64,000 nt of DNA from Modestobacter altitudinis (GCF_005930475.1 NZ_SJEW01000011.1:28373-92372), one strand, 5' to 3'. Shown: positions 1 through 15,063, counted from the first letter of the stretch. Notes: generated from the letters alone by a model not told the origin. A program made the numbers and translations.

Positions 1-2
1 TC

Positions 3-365
3 GACGCGGTCGTCGAGGGCAGCCTGTCCGCGGCCAACAGCACCGGCGCCGTCGTCATGGCCCCGGACGCGCTGGAGGCGATGGCCGAGCTGCGCGCGTT
101 CATGTTCGCCCGGGTCTACGGGTCCGAGACCGCCGCCGGGCAGAAGAACGTGGCGATCGACGTCATCCGCAAGCTGGTCGACCACCACCTCGCGCACCCC
201 GAGCTGATCCCGGCCAGCTACCGGGACACCGAGGCCGACGCGGTCACCCAGGTCGTCGACTACGTGACCGGGATGACCGACCGGTTCGCGCTGGCCACCC
301 ACGACCGGTTGTTCGACGACACGGCGTCCCTGCGGATGCGCCCGCTGCTCACTTCGCGACGCTGA
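3..365 (+). CDS. dgt: dGTPase-like triphosphohydrolase, C-terminal end (5' truncated by window)
   Basis: Only the last 120 codons are present; the frame is open from the first base, so the start lies outside the window. The tail carries the segment [12 protein letters not shown], which resembles the C-terminal helix of HD-domain deoxyguanosinetriphosphate triphosphohydrolases of actinobacteria, followed by THDRLFDD. Members hydrolyse dGTP to deoxyguanosine and triphosphate. The catalytic HD residues would be upstream and cannot be checked. The family call rests on this short tail only. Confidence 0.7.
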   Translation, partial: DAVVEGSLSAANSTGAVVMAPDALEAMAELRAFMFARVYGSETAAGQKNVAIDVIRKLVDHHLAHPELIPASYRDTEADAVTQVVDYVTGMTDRFALATHDRLFDDTASLRMRPLLTSRR

Positions 366-490
366 CGCGCCGCACCGCGGCCAGGTGCCGAACCCGGCCG
401 CGGGGAGCCGCTGCGTCGTCCCTGCGCGGGAGCCTCCGGCCCCCACTCGGGACGACAGAGCGCCGTCGAGGTGGGCGGTCCGGAGATCCG

Positions 491-1354
491 TCAGTTCGGA
501 GAGCTGCCCCTGCGGCGGAGGTACCTCTCGAACTCCTTGGCGATCTGGTCGCCGTTGGCCTGGGACAGGTCGCTCTGGGTGGCCCGCTCCTCCAGGGAGC
601 GCACGTACTCGACGACCTCGTCGTCCTCCCCGGCCATCTCGTCGACGGTCTTGACCCAGTCGTCGGCCTGCTGCGGGAGCGTGCCCAGCGGCACGGCCAC
701 CTCCAGCACCTCCTCGACCCGGGTCAGCAGCGCCACGGTCGCCCGCGGGGACGGCGGCTGCGAGACGTAGTGCGGCACGGCGGCCCAGAAGCTCACCGCG
801 GGCAGGCCGGCCTGCACGCAGGCGTCGGCGAAGACGCCGAGGATGCCGGTCGGCCCCTCGTAGCGCGAGGTCTCGACGCCCCACTGGGCCGCGGACTCGT
901 CGTCGTAGGCCGACCCGCTCACCGGGGTGGGCCGGGTGTGCGGCGTGTCGGCCAGCAGCGCGCCGAGGGCGACGACGGTGGTGACGCCGAGGTCCTGGCA
1001 CAGGTCGATGAGCTCGTCGCAGAAGCTGCGCCAGCGCATGTTCGGCTCGATGCCGCGGATCAGGACGACGTGCCGGTCGCTGCCCGGCGGCTTGGTCACC
1101 GAGATCCGGGTGGTCGGCCACTCGAGGCGGCGGGCGACACCGTCGACCAGCGACACGGTGGGCCGGTTGACCTGGAAGTCGTAGTAGTCCTCGGGGTCCA
1201 GCGCGGCGAGCAGGTCGGCGTCCCAGATGAGCTCCAGGTGCTCCACCGCGCCGGTGGCGGCGTCCCCGGCGTCGTTCCACCCCTCGAATGCGACCACGAC
1301 CACCGGGCCGTCCAGCTCGGGCAGGTCGTCTGCGACGGACTTGGGATCGATCAC
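491..1354 (-). CDS. PAC2 family protein
   Basis: A 287-residue protein of the PAC2 (proteasome assembly chaperone 2-like) family. The N-terminus shows [15 protein letters not shown], the usual opening strand-loop of this family, and the middle holds [16 protein letters not shown]. The biochemical role in bacteria is not established. The GTG start at 1354 is preceded by TAGGCT at 1361-1366 with a 6-nt gap, so the message is probably leaderless. It is divergent from metH, the arrangement I recall for the Mycobacterium tuberculosis pair Rv2125/metH. Confidence 0.88.
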   Translation of the reverse strand: MIDPKSVADDLPELDGPVVVVAFEGWNDAGDAATGAVEHLELIWDADLLAALDPEDYYDFQVNRPTVSLVDGVARRLEWPTTRISVTKPPGSDRHVVLIRGIEPNMRWRSFCDELIDLCQDLGVTTVVALGALLADTPHTRPTPVSGSAYDDESAAQWGVETSRYEGPTGILGVFADACVQAGLPAVSFWAAVPHYVSQPPSPRATVALLTRVEEVLEVAVPLGTLPQQADDWVKTVDEMAGEDDEVVEYVRSLEERATQSDLSQANGDQIAKEFERYLRRRGSSPN

Positions 1355-1564
1355 CCTGCGAGCCTACGTCGATCTGGCCGACCGGCCGCTGTGCTGCGCC
1401 GGGGAGAGCGCGCTGCGGCCGGTTGTGTTGGGCCGGTGGACGGGAAGTGGGACGATGGGAGCGCTGTTCGAGGACGACGAGGCGCCGAGGCCCGTCGGAG
1501 TTGCCAGGGCCCTGGCGCCGGACGCCTCCGTGACCGTGCCTCACCGACGCCCGAGGACCGCCCC

Positions 1565-5376
<3,812 letters not shown>

Positions 5377-5380
<4 letters not shown>

Positions 5381-6138
5381 AACACCCCGCTTCCCCTCAC
5401 CCTTCGCAGGCTCAGGGTGAGCCTCTGAACCGGGGCTTACAGCCACTGGAGGCTGTGCTGTTCGACATGGACGGCACGCTGGTGGAGACCGAGGAGCTGT
5501 GGGGCGAGGCGTTGTCCGAACTCGCCGGGCAGTTGGGCGGGGAGCTGTCCGACGGCGCCCGGGGGCGCACGGTCGGCACCTCCATGCCGGTGGCCATGGG
5601 GATCCTGTACGCCGACCTGGGCACCACCCGCACCGAGCAGCAGCACGCCGAGGACGCCCGGTGGGTGGAGGACCGGACCGCGGCCCTGATGAGCAGCCGC
5701 GGCGTCCCCTGGCGTCCCGGCGCCCGGGAGCTGCTGACCGCCGTCCGGGACGCCGGTGTGGCGACGGCCTTGGTGACGACGACGGCGCGCCGGATCGCGA
5801 GCATCGTGCTGGACCGGTTCACCGCCGAGCTCGGTCACCCGCCGTTCGACGTCACCGTCTGCGGCGACGAGGTGCCGGCCCGCAAGCCCGACCCCGCGCC
5901 CTACCGGCAGGCGATGGCCGCCCTGGGGGTCGACCCCGGGTCGAGCCTCGTGGTCGAGGACTCGGCGGTCGGGGTGACCGCCGGCCTGGCCGCGGGTGCG
6001 GTCGTGCTGGGCGTGCCCTCGTTACAGTCACTGGATCCGCGGCCCGGTCTGGTGTTGCGGGGGACCCTCGTCGGCCTCACCGTCGGCGACCTTGAGGAGC
6101 TGCTGGGCGCCGGCGAGCCGCTCGAACTGCCTGCCTGA
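5377..6138 (+). CDS. HAD-superfamily (subfamily IA) phosphatase
   Basis: A haloacid dehalogenase-type hydrolase of the beta-phosphoglucomutase/CbbY kind: motif [12 protein letters not shown], motif II LVTTT, motif III KPDPAPY and motif [11 protein letters not shown]. The substrate cannot be told from sequence. GTG 5377 overlaps the metH stop by 4 nt (GTGA), which suggests translational coupling. However, the first ~25 codons run through an imperfect inverted repeat and do not look like HAD sequence; GTG 5455, just before the FDMDG motif, is an alternative start. With 5377 the protein is 253 aa. Confidence 0.85.
5396..5423. repeat. Short inverted repeat at metH/HAD junction
   Basis: CTCACCC (5396-5402) pairs with GGGTGAG (5415-5421), and GGCTCA (5409-5414) can pair with TGAGCC (5418-5423). 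The segment CCTTCGCAGGCTCAGGGTGAG resembles small intergenic repeats of high-GC bacteria. It lies within the putative first codons of the HAD gene. Confidence 0.45.
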
Positions 6139-6154
6139 GCCCGCCCGCCCGAGA

Positions 6155-6180
6155 GACCCGGCGCGCCGCTGAGCCGGGTC
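6155..6180. terminator. Hairpin between convergent HAD and RecB-like genes
   Basis: GACCCGGC (6155-6162) pairs perfectly with GCCGGGTC (6173-6180) around a 10-nt loop, 16 nt after the HAD stop and touching the stop of the opposing gene. There is no U tract. Likely a bidirectional terminator. Confidence 0.6.
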
Positions 6181-7135
6181 AGGCGGGGGTGACCGGGAGG
6201 GTCGTGCGCCAGCCGGCGGCCGCGGCTGCGTCGGCCGGGAAGGGCGGCGGGGTCCCGCCGAACGCGGGGCAGAGCGCCTGGTGGTCGCACCAGCTGCACA
6301 GCCGGGTCTTGTTCGCCCGGAAGTCGCCGGTGGCCACGGCCCGCTCGATCGCCGCCCAGATCGCCTGCAGGGTCCGCTCGAAGCGCAGCAGCTCGGCCTC
6401 GTCGGGGGAGTAGGTGAGCGCGTCGCCGTCCTTGAGGTAGAGCAGCTTCAGCTGCGCGGCGACCACCCCGCGGGTGCGCCACAGCACCAGTGCGTAGAAC
6501 TTCATCTGGAACAGCGCCTTGGCCTCGAACGCCTCCCGCGGCACCGCACCGGTCTTGTAGTCCACGACCCGCAGGGCACCGGTGGGGGCGACGTCGAGCC
6601 GGTCGACGAAGCCGCGGAGCAGCAGCCCGTCGGGCAACGTGACCTCGACCAGCTCCTCCCGGCCGTCCGGCTGGATGCGGGTCGGGTCCTCCAACCGGAA
6701 GTAGGTCTCCACCAGCTGCCCGGCCGAGGCGAGCCACGCCTCCAGGCCCCCGTCGCCCGCGGGCCCGGCCGGCTCAGCGCCCTCAGCGCCCTCTGCCCCT
6801 TCGGTGACCTCGAAGAGCTCGGCGATGCCCGGCTCGGCGCGCAGCTCCGCCCAGGCCGGCGCGACCAGGGTCTGGGCCGCCTCGACGGTGCGCTCGGCCG
6901 GCGGGAGGTCGTAGAGCTTCTCCAGCACGGCGTGCACCAGCGTGCCCCGCACCGCGGCCCGCGACTTCTTCTCCGGCAGCCGGTCGATGGTGCGGAAGCG
7001 GTACAGCAGCGGGCAGGTCTTGAAGTCGGCGGCCCGGGAGGGGGAGAGGGACGGGCGGCGAGGGGCCGTGTCGGCCGCCGTCGCCCGCTCCGCAGCGGTG
7101 TCCACGGTCTGCTCGGTCTCCAGCGTCACCGTCAT
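6179..7135 (-). CDS. RecB-like PD-(D/E)XK nuclease with Fe-S cysteine set
   Basis: Opens with SLSPSRAADFKTCPLLYRF, the hallmark N-terminus of RecB/AddB/Cas4-type nucleases, followed by RGTLVHAVLEKLY and the catalytic block LRVVDYKTG. Cysteines at residue 41 and at 280, 283 and 289 (CSWCDHQALC) match the split four-Cys arrangement that binds a 4Fe-4S cluster in AddB-like nucleases. ATG 7135 is preceded by TAGCCT at 7143-7148 with a 7-nt gap, favouring a leaderless message from this codon over the upstream in-frame 7165. Similar to the Rv2119 family, which sits beside trmI in mycobacteria. Probably acts on DNA ends; partner unknown. Confidence 0.85.
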   Translation of the reverse strand: MTVTLETEQTVDTAAERATAADTAPRRPSLSPSRAADFKTCPLLYRFRTIDRLPEKKSRAAVRGTLVHAVLEKLYDLPPAERTVEAAQTLVAPAWAELRAEPGIAELFEVTEGAEGAEGAEPAGPAGDGGLEAWLASAGQLVETYFRLEDPTRIQPDGREELVEVTLPDGLLLRGFVDRLDVAPTGALRVVDYKTGAVPREAFEAKALFQMKFYALVLWRTRGVVAAQLKLLYLKDGDALTYSPDEAELLRFERTLQAIWAAIERAVATGDFRANKTRLCSWCDHQALCPAFGGTPPPFPADAAAAAGWRTTLPVTPA

Positions 7136-7196
7136 GGACCCGAGGCTAGGTGGACCCTCCGACATTCCCGCGTGTGCGCGCCGGGAGCGCCGCTGA

Positions 7197-8168
<972 letters not shown>

Positions 8169-8266
8169 CCGCACTGTCGTTTGCTGTCCGATGTCGGGGG
8201 GATGACGTCGAGGACCATCGGACGCGGGCGTCGCGCAGGGTGCGGCGACGTCGGGGCTCGCGTGTA

Positions 8267-8302
8267 TAGATTGGCTCCCTGGCCCCCGATGGTGTGCGGA
8301 GG
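8267..8302 (+). promoter_or_regulatory. Candidate -10 element and RBS of arc
   Basis: TAGATT at 8267-8272 fits an actinobacterial -10 box and would start transcription near 8279. GGAGG at 8298-8302 sits 6 nt before ATG 8309 and decides that start over the in-frame GTG 8294. No good -35 is visible. Confidence 0.45.
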
Positions 8303-8308
8303 TGCGCG

Positions 8309-10087
8309 ATGACCGTGGGTCCCGACGAGTTCCGAGCGCGACGTGAGCGTGACGTCGCCTCGCTGATCAGCCAGATCTCCTACCTCGAGGAGGAGATCGG
8401 GCTGCTGCGACGCAAGGTGTCCGACAGCCCGCGCCAGGTGCGCGCGCTGGAGGAGCGGCTGGCCGAGGCAGAGGGCCGCGCGGCCTTCCTGTCCGAGCGC
8501 AACGACAAGCTGGCCGGCACGTTGCGCGAGGCGCGCGAGCAGCTGGTCACGCTCAAGGAGGAGGTCGAGCGGCTCGGCCAGCCGCCCTCCGGTTACGGCA
8601 TCTTCCTGGAGCGGTTCGAGGACGGCACCGTCGACGTGTTCACCGGCGGCCGCAAGCTGCGGGTGTCGGTGTCCCCGACGATCGAGGTCGAGGAGCTCCT
8701 GCACGGCCAGGAGGTCATGCTCAACGAGGCGATGAACGTGGTGGCCGCGCGCGGCTTCGAGCGGGCCGGCGACGTGGTCATGCTCAAGGAGCTGCTCGAG
8801 CCGGTGCCGGGCATCCCACGCCGGGCGCTGGTCATCGGGCACACCGACGAGGAGCGGGTGGTCTGGCTCGCCGACTCCCTGGAGGGCCAGCCGCTGCGCA
8901 GCGGTGACTCGCTGCTGCTGGAGACCCGGTCGGGCTACGTGTACGAGCGAATCCCCAAGAGCGAGGTCGAGGAGCTCATCCTCGAAGAGGTCCCCGACAT
9001 CGACTACACCGACATCGGTGGCCTGTCCCGGCAGATCGAGCAGATCCGCGACGCGGTCGAGCTGCCGTTCCTGCACGCCGACCTGTTCCACGAGTACGAG
9101 CTGCGGCCGCCGAAGGGCATCCTGCTCTACGGGCCGCCCGGGTGCGGCAAGACGCTGATCGCCAAGGCGGTGGCCAACTCGCTGGCCAAGAAGGTCGCCG
9201 AGATGAACGGCGACAACGACACGAGCCAGGGGAAGTCCTTCTTCCTCAACATCAAGGGCCCCGAGCTGCTCAACAAGTACGTCGGGGAGACCGAGCGGCA
9301 CATCCGCCTGGTGTTCCAGCGGGCCCGGGAGAAGGCCAGCGAGGGCACGCCGGTCATCGTCTTCTTCGACGAGATGGACTCCATCTTCCGGACCCGCGGG
9401 TCCGGGGTGTCCTCCGACGTGGAGAGCACGATCGTCCCGCAGCTGCTCAGCGAGATCGACGGCGTCGAGGGGCTGGAGAACGTCATCGTCATCGGCGCCT
9501 CCAACCGCGAGGACATGATCGACCCGGCCATCCTGCGGCCCGGCCGGCTGGACGTGAAGATCAAGATCGAGCGGCCCGACGCCGAGGCTGCCCGGGACAT
9601 CTTCAGCAAGTACCTGACGACGACGCTGCCGATCCACACCGACGACCTGGCCGAGCACGGCGGCAGCCGTGAGGCGACGATCGCCGGGATGATCCAGAGC
9701 ACCGTCGAGCGGATGTACACCGAGACCGAGGAGAACCGCTTCCTGGAGGTCACCTACGCCAACGGTGACAAGGAGGTCCTGTACTTCAAGGACTTCAACT
9801 CCGGCGCGATGCTGCAGAACATCGTCGACCGGGCCAAGAAGATGGCGATCAAGGACCGGCTGGAGACCGGCGTCGGGGGCCTTCGGGTCGGGCACCTGAT
9901 GGCCGCGTGCGTGGACGAGTTCAAGGAGAACGAGGACCTGCCCAACACGACCAACCCCGACGACTGGGCGCGGATCTCGGGCAAGAAGGGCGAGCGGATC
10001 GTCTACATCCGCACGCTCATCAGCGGCAAGGGCCCGGAGAGCGGCCGGGCGATCGACACCGCCACCAACACCGGCCAGTACCTGTAA
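8309..10087 (+). CDS. arc: Proteasome-associated AAA+ ATPase (ARC/Mpa)
   Basis: Ring ATPase that binds pupylated proteins through its coiled coils, unfolds them and feeds the 20S core. The first ~100 residues form the coiled coil ([15 protein letters not shown] onward), followed by the OB-fold interdomain, then the AAA domain with Walker A GPPGCGKT (about residue 275) and Walker [11 protein letters not shown] (about 350). The protein ends in GQYL, the C-terminal motif that docks into the 20S alpha ring. Length 592 aa, usual for the family. First gene of the proteasome locus. Confidence 0.97.
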   Translation: MTVGPDEFRARRERDVASLISQISYLEEEIGLLRRKVSDSPRQVRALEERLAEAEGRAAFLSERNDKLAGTLREAREQLVTLKEEVERLGQPPSGYGIFLERFEDGTVDVFTGGRKLRVSVSPTIEVEELLHGQEVMLNEAMNVVAARGFERAGDVVMLKELLEPVPGIPRRALVIGHTDEERVVWLADSLEGQPLRSGDSLLLETRSGYVYERIPKSEVEELILEEVPDIDYTDIGGLSRQIEQIRDAVELPFLHADLFHEYELRPPKGILLYGPPGCGKTLIAKAVANSLAKKVAEMNGDNDTSQGKSFFLNIKGPELLNKYVGETERHIRLVFQRAREKASEGTPVIVFFDEMDSIFRTRGSGVSSDVESTIVPQLLSEIDGVEGLENVIVIGASNREDMIDPAILRPGRLDVKIKIERPDAEAARDIFSKYLTTTLPIHTDDLAEHGGSREATIAGMIQSTVERMYTETEENRFLEVTYANGDKEVLYFKDFNSGAMLQNIVDRAKKMAIKDRLETGVGGLRVGHLMAACVDEFKENEDLPNTTNPDDWARISGKKGERIVYIRTLISGKGPESGRAIDTATNTGQYL

Positions 10088-10099
10088 CCCGCGGCACCT

Positions 10100-10138
10100 G
10101 GACCGGCCCTCGTCGCACCTCGCGGCGGGGGCCGGTCC
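10100..10138 (+). terminator. Hairpin downstream of arc
   Basis: GGACCGGCCC (10100-10109) pairs perfectly with GGGCCGGTCC (10129-10138), 13 nt after the arc stop. It precedes the separate promoter of dop, so arc is probably transcribed alone for the most part. Confidence 0.6.
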
Positions 10139-10190
10139 GCGTTGGTCCGCCGGTCACCGGCCCGTTCCCCGCGCCGCCTAACCTGGCCCC

Positions 10191-11696
10191 ATGAGCGTGC
10201 GACGGGTGATGGGCACCGAACTCGAGTACGGGATCTCCGTGCCGGGGCAGCCGGGTGCGAACCCGACGACGCTGTCCAGCCAGGTGGTGAACGCCTGGGC
10301 CGTGGCCGAGGCGCCGACGCCCCGGCGGCCGCGGTGGGACTTCGAGGAGGAGTCGCCGCTGCGCGACGCCCGCGGGTTCGACCTGTCGCCGGCGAGCGCG
10401 CTGGACCACAACGACCTGGATGACGACGCCGGGATGGCCAACGTCATCCTGACCAACGGCGCCCGGCTCTACGTCGACCACGCGCACCCGGAGTACTCGA
10501 CGCCGGAGGTGACCAACCCGCGCGACGTGGTCCTCTGGGACAAGGCGGGGGAGAAGATCATGGCCGAGGCGGCCCGCCGCGCGGCCCGGGTCCCCGGCAC
10601 CCAGCCCATCCAGCTGTACAAGAACAACACCGACGGCAAGGGCGCCTCGTACGGCTCGCACGAGAACTACCTGATGGACCGCCGGACGCCGTTCATCGAC
10701 ATCATCCGCGGCCTCATCCCGTTCTTCGTGACCCGCCAGGTGTTCGCCGGCGCCGGCCGGGTGGGCATCGGCACCGAGGGGCGCACCCAGGGGTTCCAGC
10801 TCTCCCAGCGGGCCGACTTCTTCGAGGTCGAGGTCGGGCTGGAGACGACCCTCAAGCGACCGATCATCAACACCCGGGACGAGCCGCACGCCGACGCCGA
10901 CAAGTACCGCCGGCTGCACGTGATCATCGGGGACGCCAACCTCGCCGAGCTGTCCACGTACCTCAAGGTCGGGACGGCGTCGCTGGTCCTGGCGATGATC
11001 GAGGCCAAGGCGCTCACGCGGGACCTCACGATCGAGGACCCGGTGGACGCGCTGCGGGCGATCAGCCACGACCCCTCGCTGACCCACCGGGTGCGGCTGC
11101 GCGACGGGCGGCGGCTGACCGCCATCGAGGTGCAGCAGGAGTACCTGGGCATGGCCCAGCGGTTCGTCGCGGCCACCGGCGCCGACGACGAGCAGACCGC
11201 GGACGTGCTGCGGCGGTGGGCCGAGGTGCTCGAGGACCTCAGCGTCGACCCGATGCGGCTGGCCGACCGGTTGGACTGGCCGGCCAAGCTGCGGCTGCTG
11301 GAGGGCTACCGGCAGCGCGACGGCCTGCAGTGGGGGGACGCCCGGCTCAAGCTCGTCGACCTGCAGTACTCCGACGTGCGGCCGGACAAGGGGCTGTACC
11401 ACCGGCTGGTCGCCCGCGGCTCGATGCAGCGGCTGCTCACCGACGAGGAGGTCACCCGCGCGATGACCCACCCGCCGACCGACACCCGGGCCTTCTTCCG
11501 CGGCGAGTGCCTGCGGCGCTACCCCGCCCAGGTCGCGGCGGCCTCTTGGGACTCGGTCGTCTTCGACGTCGGCCGGGAGAACCTGGTGCGCATCCCGACC
11601 ATGGAGCCGCTGCGCGGGACCCGCGAGCACGTGGGTGCGCTGTTCGACTCGACGTCGTCGGCGGTGGAGCTCGTGGACACGATCACCGGGGGCTGA
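10191..11696 (+). CDS. dop: Pup deamidase/depupylase
   Basis: Deamidates the C-terminal Gln of Pup to Glu and removes Pup from substrates. Begins [11 protein letters not shown], the Mg/ATP-binding opening shared with PafA and glutamine synthetase-like ligases. [20 protein letters not shown] and [19 protein letters not shown] are the signature blocks. The segment after residue ~35 ([16 protein letters not shown]) is the Dop-specific insertion absent from PafA. ATG 10191 is preceded by TAACCT at 10179-10184 with a 6-nt gap and no RBS, so it is probably leaderless. The 3' end overlaps the convergent 2H gene by 14 nt. Confidence 0.97.
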   Translation: MSVRRVMGTELEYGISVPGQPGANPTTLSSQVVNAWAVAEAPTPRRPRWDFEEESPLRDARGFDLSPASALDHNDLDDDAGMANVILTNGARLYVDHAHPEYSTPEVTNPRDVVLWDKAGEKIMAEAARRAARVPGTQPIQLYKNNTDGKGASYGSHENYLMDRRTPFIDIIRGLIPFFVTRQVFAGAGRVGIGTEGRTQGFQLSQRADFFEVEVGLETTLKRPIINTRDEPHADADKYRRLHVIIGDANLAELSTYLKVGTASLVLAMIEAKALTRDLTIEDPVDALRAISHDPSLTHRVRLRDGRRLTAIEVQQEYLGMAQRFVAATGADDEQTADVLRRWAEVLEDLSVDPMRLADRLDWPAKLRLLEGYRQRDGLQWGDARLKLVDLQYSDVRPDKGLYHRLVARGSMQRLLTDEEVTRAMTHPPTDTRAFFRGECLRRYPAQVAAASWDSVVFDVGRENLVRIPTMEPLRGTREHVGALFDSTSSAVELVDTITGG

Positions 11697-12228
11697 GCCC
11701 GCACCCGAGGGGGAACGTCGCCCGGACCGCCCACCGGTCGCCGGGTGCGTCCCGCGCGAGCAGGACGACCTCGGTCGCGCGGCCGCTGACCGGCAGCTCG
11801 GCCAGGACCTCGCGTTCGGCCGCCTCGAGCAGCGGCCGGGAGTGCCGGTGGCCGACCGTCAGGTGCGGGACCGCGTCGGGGAACCGCCCCTCGAACGGCG
11901 GGTGCTGCGGGAAGGCGGCGTGCAGCCGGCCGGTGAGCTCGCGGAAGGGCTGGGGGTCCTCGGGGGCGAGCCACAAGACGTCGTCGCCGAACCAGGCGGT
12001 CCGCCGGAACTCGGGGTCGAAGGCGGGCACGCTGGCGACGGCTGCGCCGATCGCGGCAAGAGTCGACTCGTCCAGCGCGGACGGCGGGGCGAAGGGGAAG
12101 AGCACGGTCACGTGGGCCGGGGCTCCCTGCGAGGCGTTCTCGTCCAGCAGCTGCCGCTGCCGGCCGATGACCGGCTCCGCCTCGGGGACGAGGACGACCA
12201 GCCCGGAGAGCGCGGAGTCCTCGGCCAC
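11683..12228 (-). CDS. 2H phosphoesterase (2'-5' RNA ligase-like)
   Basis: A 181-residue protein with the two HxT motifs of the 2H phosphoesterase superfamily, HVTVLF near residue 40 and HLTVGH near 120. Members act on cyclic phosphodiesters in RNA or nucleotides; the substrate is not predictable here. GTG 12228 follows TACGGT (12235-12240) with a 6-nt gap. It is on the opposite strand inside the proteasome locus, between dop and pup, so a functional tie to pupylation is not implied. Confidence 0.82.
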   Translation of the reverse strand: MAEDSALSGLVVLVPEAEPVIGRQRQLLDENASQGAPAHVTVLFPFAPPSALDESTLAAIGAAVASVPAFDPEFRRTAWFGDDVLWLAPEDPQPFRELTGRLHAAFPQHPPFEGRFPDAVPHLTVGHRHSRPLLEAAEREVLAELPVSGRATEVVLLARDAPGDRWAVRATFPLGCGLSPR

Positions 12229-12351
12229 CGGGTGACCGTAGGCGGCGCGGGCCGACGCGGCCGACGGCTTTTCCCCTCCACGGCGCGACGACGGCGAACT
12301 GTCACACCACGCGGGTAGCTTCAGCTCCAGTACCGACCCAGCACCGAGCTC

Positions 12352-12357
12352 AGGAGG
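12352..12357 (+). promoter_or_regulatory. Ribosome binding site of pup
   Basis: AGGAGG, 5 nt before ATG 12363, is a near-perfect Shine-Dalgarno, in contrast to the leaderless genes nearby. TAGCTT at 12316-12321 is a possible -10 for the pup-prcBA unit. Confidence 0.6.
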
Positions 12358-12362
12358 ACGAG

Positions 12363-12572
12363 ATGGCCACCAGGGACACCGGCGGGCAGCAGCGGGCCAC
12401 GCGGTCGCGCGAGGAGACCGAGGAGGTCGAGGCGTCGGTCGACACCGACGTCTCCGAGCGCACCAAGGAGGTCACCGAGGACGTCGACTCCCTCCTGGAC
12501 GAGATCGACGGGGTGCTGGAGGAGAACGCGGAGGAGTTCGTGCGCTCCTACGTTCAGAAGGGCGGTCAGTGA
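12363..12572 (+). CDS. pup: Prokaryotic ubiquitin-like protein Pup
   Basis: A 69-residue acidic, largely disordered modifier. It ends in FVRSYVQKGGQ: the Gly-Gly-Gln end must be deamidated by Dop before PafA can join Pup to a substrate lysine. The helical stretch (VDSLLDEIDGVLEENAEEF) is the part that binds the Arc/Mpa coiled coil. First gene of a unit continuing into the nuclease-like gene and prcBA, with 26 nt before the next start. Confidence 0.98.
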   Translation: MATRDTGGQQRATRSREETEEVEASVDTDVSERTKEVTEDVDSLLDEIDGVLEENAEEFVRSYVQKGGQ

Positions 12573-12598
12573 TCGTCTCGGCACGCTGAGTCACTGAC

Positions 12599-13309
12599 GT
12601 GAAGACGTGTCCGGCCTGCGGCGAAGACAAGCCAGCGAATGCGTTCGGGCGTAATCGGACGCAGCCGGACGGGCTCTCCTTCTACTGCTTGCCGTGTAAT
12701 CGCCGGCGCAACGGTGAGTGGTACCGGCGATCGCGAGCAGCGCAAGGGCTGGAGGTGCGAGACCTCTCCTGGGTTCCGGATGGTTTCCGCTGGTGTCCGA
12801 GCTGCCGGCAAGCGGTGTCCCACGAGAACTACTCGCGGAACTCGGGGCAGTCATCGGGGTTCGGGAGCACGTGTCTCGCCTGCAAGCGCCGCTCCCAGAA
12901 CGAGACCTACTGGCGGCGCAGGTACGGGATGAGCAGGTCTCAGGTCGACCAGTTGCGGCGCGCTCAGTCAGATCGCTGTGCCATCTGTGGCGATCAAAGC
13001 CCTGAACACCTGGATCATGACCATGGGTCGGGCAAGATCCGGTCCTTGCTCTGCCAGCGATGCAACTTCGGGCTCGGGCTGTACCGGGATGACCCGGAAC
13101 TCCTTCGGGCGGCCGCCGACTACGTCGAGGAGCACCGTGACGAGCAGCGACTGGAGCGTCCGCGGCCGCTGGCGCAGCGTCGGCAGCAGGTCAGCGGCCG
13201 AGTCGGCTCCCCGCCGGTAGGGTCACGACGACGTCCGCCGGGCACTCGACGGACGGATCTGTGCAGTCGAGGCCGCGCACTGCCGGCGGCGAGAGAGGTG
13301 GATGGGTGA
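12599..13309 (+). CDS. HNH/endonuclease VII-type protein inside the proteasome operon
   Basis: A 236-residue protein with three zinc modules. Two are near duplicates: C4/C7/C30/C33 and C66/C69/C92/C95, both CX2C-X22-CX2C. The third is a recombination endonuclease VII/HNH domain: C127/C130, the catalytic-type stretch LDHDH (138-142), C152/C155, then [11 protein letters not shown]. The last ~55 residues are Arg-rich and not family-like. It starts (GTG) 26 nt after pup, and its TGA overlaps the prcB GTG by 4 nt, so it is probably cotranslated with prcB. Base composition looks lower in GC than its neighbours. Substrate unknown; a link to DNA damage or to the proteasome is inference. Confidence 0.8.
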   Translation: MKTCPACGEDKPANAFGRNRTQPDGLSFYCLPCNRRRNGEWYRRSRAAQGLEVRDLSWVPDGFRWCPSCRQAVSHENYSRNSGQSSGFGSTCLACKRRSQNETYWRRRYGMSRSQVDQLRRAQSDRCAICGDQSPEHLDHDHGSGKIRSLLCQRCNFGLGLYRDDPELLRAAADYVEEHRDEQRLERPRPLAQRRQQVSGRVGSPPVGSRRRPPGTRRTDLCSRGRALPAAREVDG

Positions 13310-14148
13310 GCGACACGTCAGCTGCCCGGAGCGGGTTCACCCCCGCCTATCTGGACCGGGTGGGCTCTTCGTTCACCGACTTCCTGGGCACTGCCGCCCC
13401 CGACCTGCTGCCCGGCCGACGCACCCTGCCGGCGGTGTCGGTCGCAGAGCTCGCCCCGCACGGCACCACGATCGTCTCGGTCACCTTCGACGGCGGCGTC
13501 CTGATGGGCGGCGACCGGCGGGCGACCATGGGCAACCTCATCTCCAGCCGTGACATCGAGAAGGTCTACGCCGCGGACTCCTGGTCGGTCATCGGCATCG
13601 CCGGCGCCGCGGGCATCGCGATCGAGATGGTCCGGCTGTACCAGGTCGAGCTCGAGCACTACGAGAAGATCGAGGGGATGACGATGTCCCTCGACGGCAA
13701 GGCCAACCGCCTCGCCGGCATGATCCGCGGCAACCTCGGCGCGGCGATGCAGGGCCTGGCCGTCGTCCCGCTCTTCGCCGGGTACGACCTCGACGCCGCC
13801 GAGGGTGCGAGCCCCGGCCGGATCTTCAGCTACGACGTCACCGGCGGGAACTACGAGGAGCGCGGCTACGCCTCGGTCGGCTCCGGCTCGCTGTTCGCCA
13901 AGAACTCGCTGAAGAAGACGTGGCGCTCGGGCCTGTCCGCCGACGCCGCCACCCGCGCTCTCGTCGAGGCCCTCTATGACGCCGCCGACGACGACTCCGC
14001 CACCGGTGGTCCTGATCCCGTCCGGCGGCTCTACCCGATCGTGTACCGGGTCGACGCCGAGGGCGCGGTCCGACTGACCGACGACGAGGTCGCCGCCGTC
14101 GCCGAGGCGATCGTCGCCGACCGGGCCGCCGCCGAGCGGGAGGGCTGA
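13306..14148 (+). CDS. prcB: 20S proteasome beta subunit
   Basis: Catalytic subunit of the 20S core, made with a propeptide. The mature N-terminal nucleophile is Thr54 in [10 protein letters not shown], followed by [10 protein letters not shown]. The rest matches mycobacterial PrcB ([26 protein letters not shown] block). The start is GTG 13306, which overlaps the stop of the upstream nuclease-like gene (GTGA) and is preceded by GAGAGAGG; the longer open frame upstream of it is not family-like. Length 280 aa. Confidence 0.97.
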   Translation: MSDTSAARSGFTPAYLDRVGSSFTDFLGTAAPDLLPGRRTLPAVSVAELAPHGTTIVSVTFDGGVLMGGDRRATMGNLISSRDIEKVYAADSWSVIGIAGAAGIAIEMVRLYQVELEHYEKIEGMTMSLDGKANRLAGMIRGNLGAAMQGLAVVPLFAGYDLDAAEGASPGRIFSYDVTGGNYEERGYASVGSGSLFAKNSLKKTWRSGLSADAATRALVEALYDAADDDSATGGPDPVRRLYPIVYRVDAEGAVRLTDDEVAAVAEAIVADRAAAEREG

Positions 14149-14151
14149 GCC

Positions 14152-15063
14152 ATGACCATGCCGTACTACGCCTCCGCCGAACAGGTCATGCGGGACCGCT
14201 CGGAGTACGCCCGCAAGGGCATCTCCCGCGGTCGCAGCGTCGCCGTGCTCACCTACGCCGACGGCGTCCTGTTCATCGCCGAGAACCCCAGCTCCACCCT
14301 GCACAAGGTCAGCGAGCTCTACGACCGGATCGGCTTCGCCGCCGTCGGCCGGTACTCGGAGTTCGAGAGCCTGCGGGTCGCCGGCATCCGGCTGGCCGAC
14401 GTCCGCGGCTACTCCTACAACCGCCGTGACGTCACCGGCCGGGTCATCGCCAACGCCTACGCGCAGACCCTCGGTGAGGTCTTCACCCAGCAGATGAAGC
14501 CCTTCGAGGTGGAACTGTGCGTCGCCGAGGTCGGCGACACCCCGGAGTCCGACCAGCTCTACCGGCTGACCTTCGACGGGTCGATCGTCGACGAACCCGA
14601 CTTCGTCGTCATGGGCGGTCAGGCCGACGCGGTCACCGCGAACCTGCGGCAGCACTTCACCCACGGTCTCGGCCTCGCCGAGGCGCTGCGGGTGGGCGTG
14701 CAGGCGCTGTCCGCGGTCAGCCCGGCGACGGCGGCCAACGGGGGAGGGCACGAGCAGCTCCCCGCCGAGCAGATCGAGGTCGCCGTCCTGGACCGGCGCC
14801 GTCCCAAGCGGGCCTTCCGCCGGGTCGTGGGCGCCGCGCTGGCCGCACTGCTCGCCGACCAGCCGGCCCCCGAGGAGGCAGCGCCGGCCGAGGTGGCCAC
14901 CGGCCATGCGCCCAGCGCTCCGGCACCGGGCACCCCGCCGGGCCTGGGTGACCCGGCGGCGGTCGACACCGCCGGAGGTGCCGAGCAGGCGTCCGTCCAG
15001 CCGGGCACCCAGGACGGCGTCGGCGGCGGCACCGACGGCGACAGCACGACCCGAGACCAGTGA
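14152..15063 (+). CDS. prcA: 20S proteasome alpha subunit
   Basis: Forms the outer gating rings of the 20S core to which Arc/Mpa docks. The N-terminus is [25 protein letters not shown], the usual alpha-subunit opening, followed by [25 protein letters not shown]. The C-terminal ~65 residues form an Ala/Pro/Gly-rich tail, longer than the mycobacterial protein. ATG 14152 follows prcB by 3 nt with GGAGGG 7 nt ahead. Confidence 0.97.
   Translation: MTMPYYASAEQVMRDRSEYARKGISRGRSVAVLTYADGVLFIAENPSSTLHKVSELYDRIGFAAVGRYSEFESLRVAGIRLADVRGYSYNRRDVTGRVIANAYAQTLGEVFTQQMKPFEVELCVAEVGDTPESDQLYRLTFDGSIVDEPDFVVMGGQADAVTANLRQHFTHGLGLAEALRVGVQALSAVSPATAANGGGHEQLPAEQIEVAVLDRRRPKRAFRRVVGAALAALLADQPAPEEAAPAEVATGHAPSAPAPGTPPGLGDPAAVDTAGGAEQASVQPGTQDGVGGGTDGDSTTRDQ

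Noticed and set aside
770..1564. A 265-codon N-terminal extension open in the metH frame
   Set aside because: It runs antisense to the PAC2 gene and has no relation to methionine synthase; GTG 1565 gives the normal length.
1355..1564. Possible cobalamin, SAM or SAH riboswitch upstream of metH
   Set aside because: No B12 box or SAM/SAH riboswitch core could be recognised by eye; an Infernal search would be needed to exclude it.
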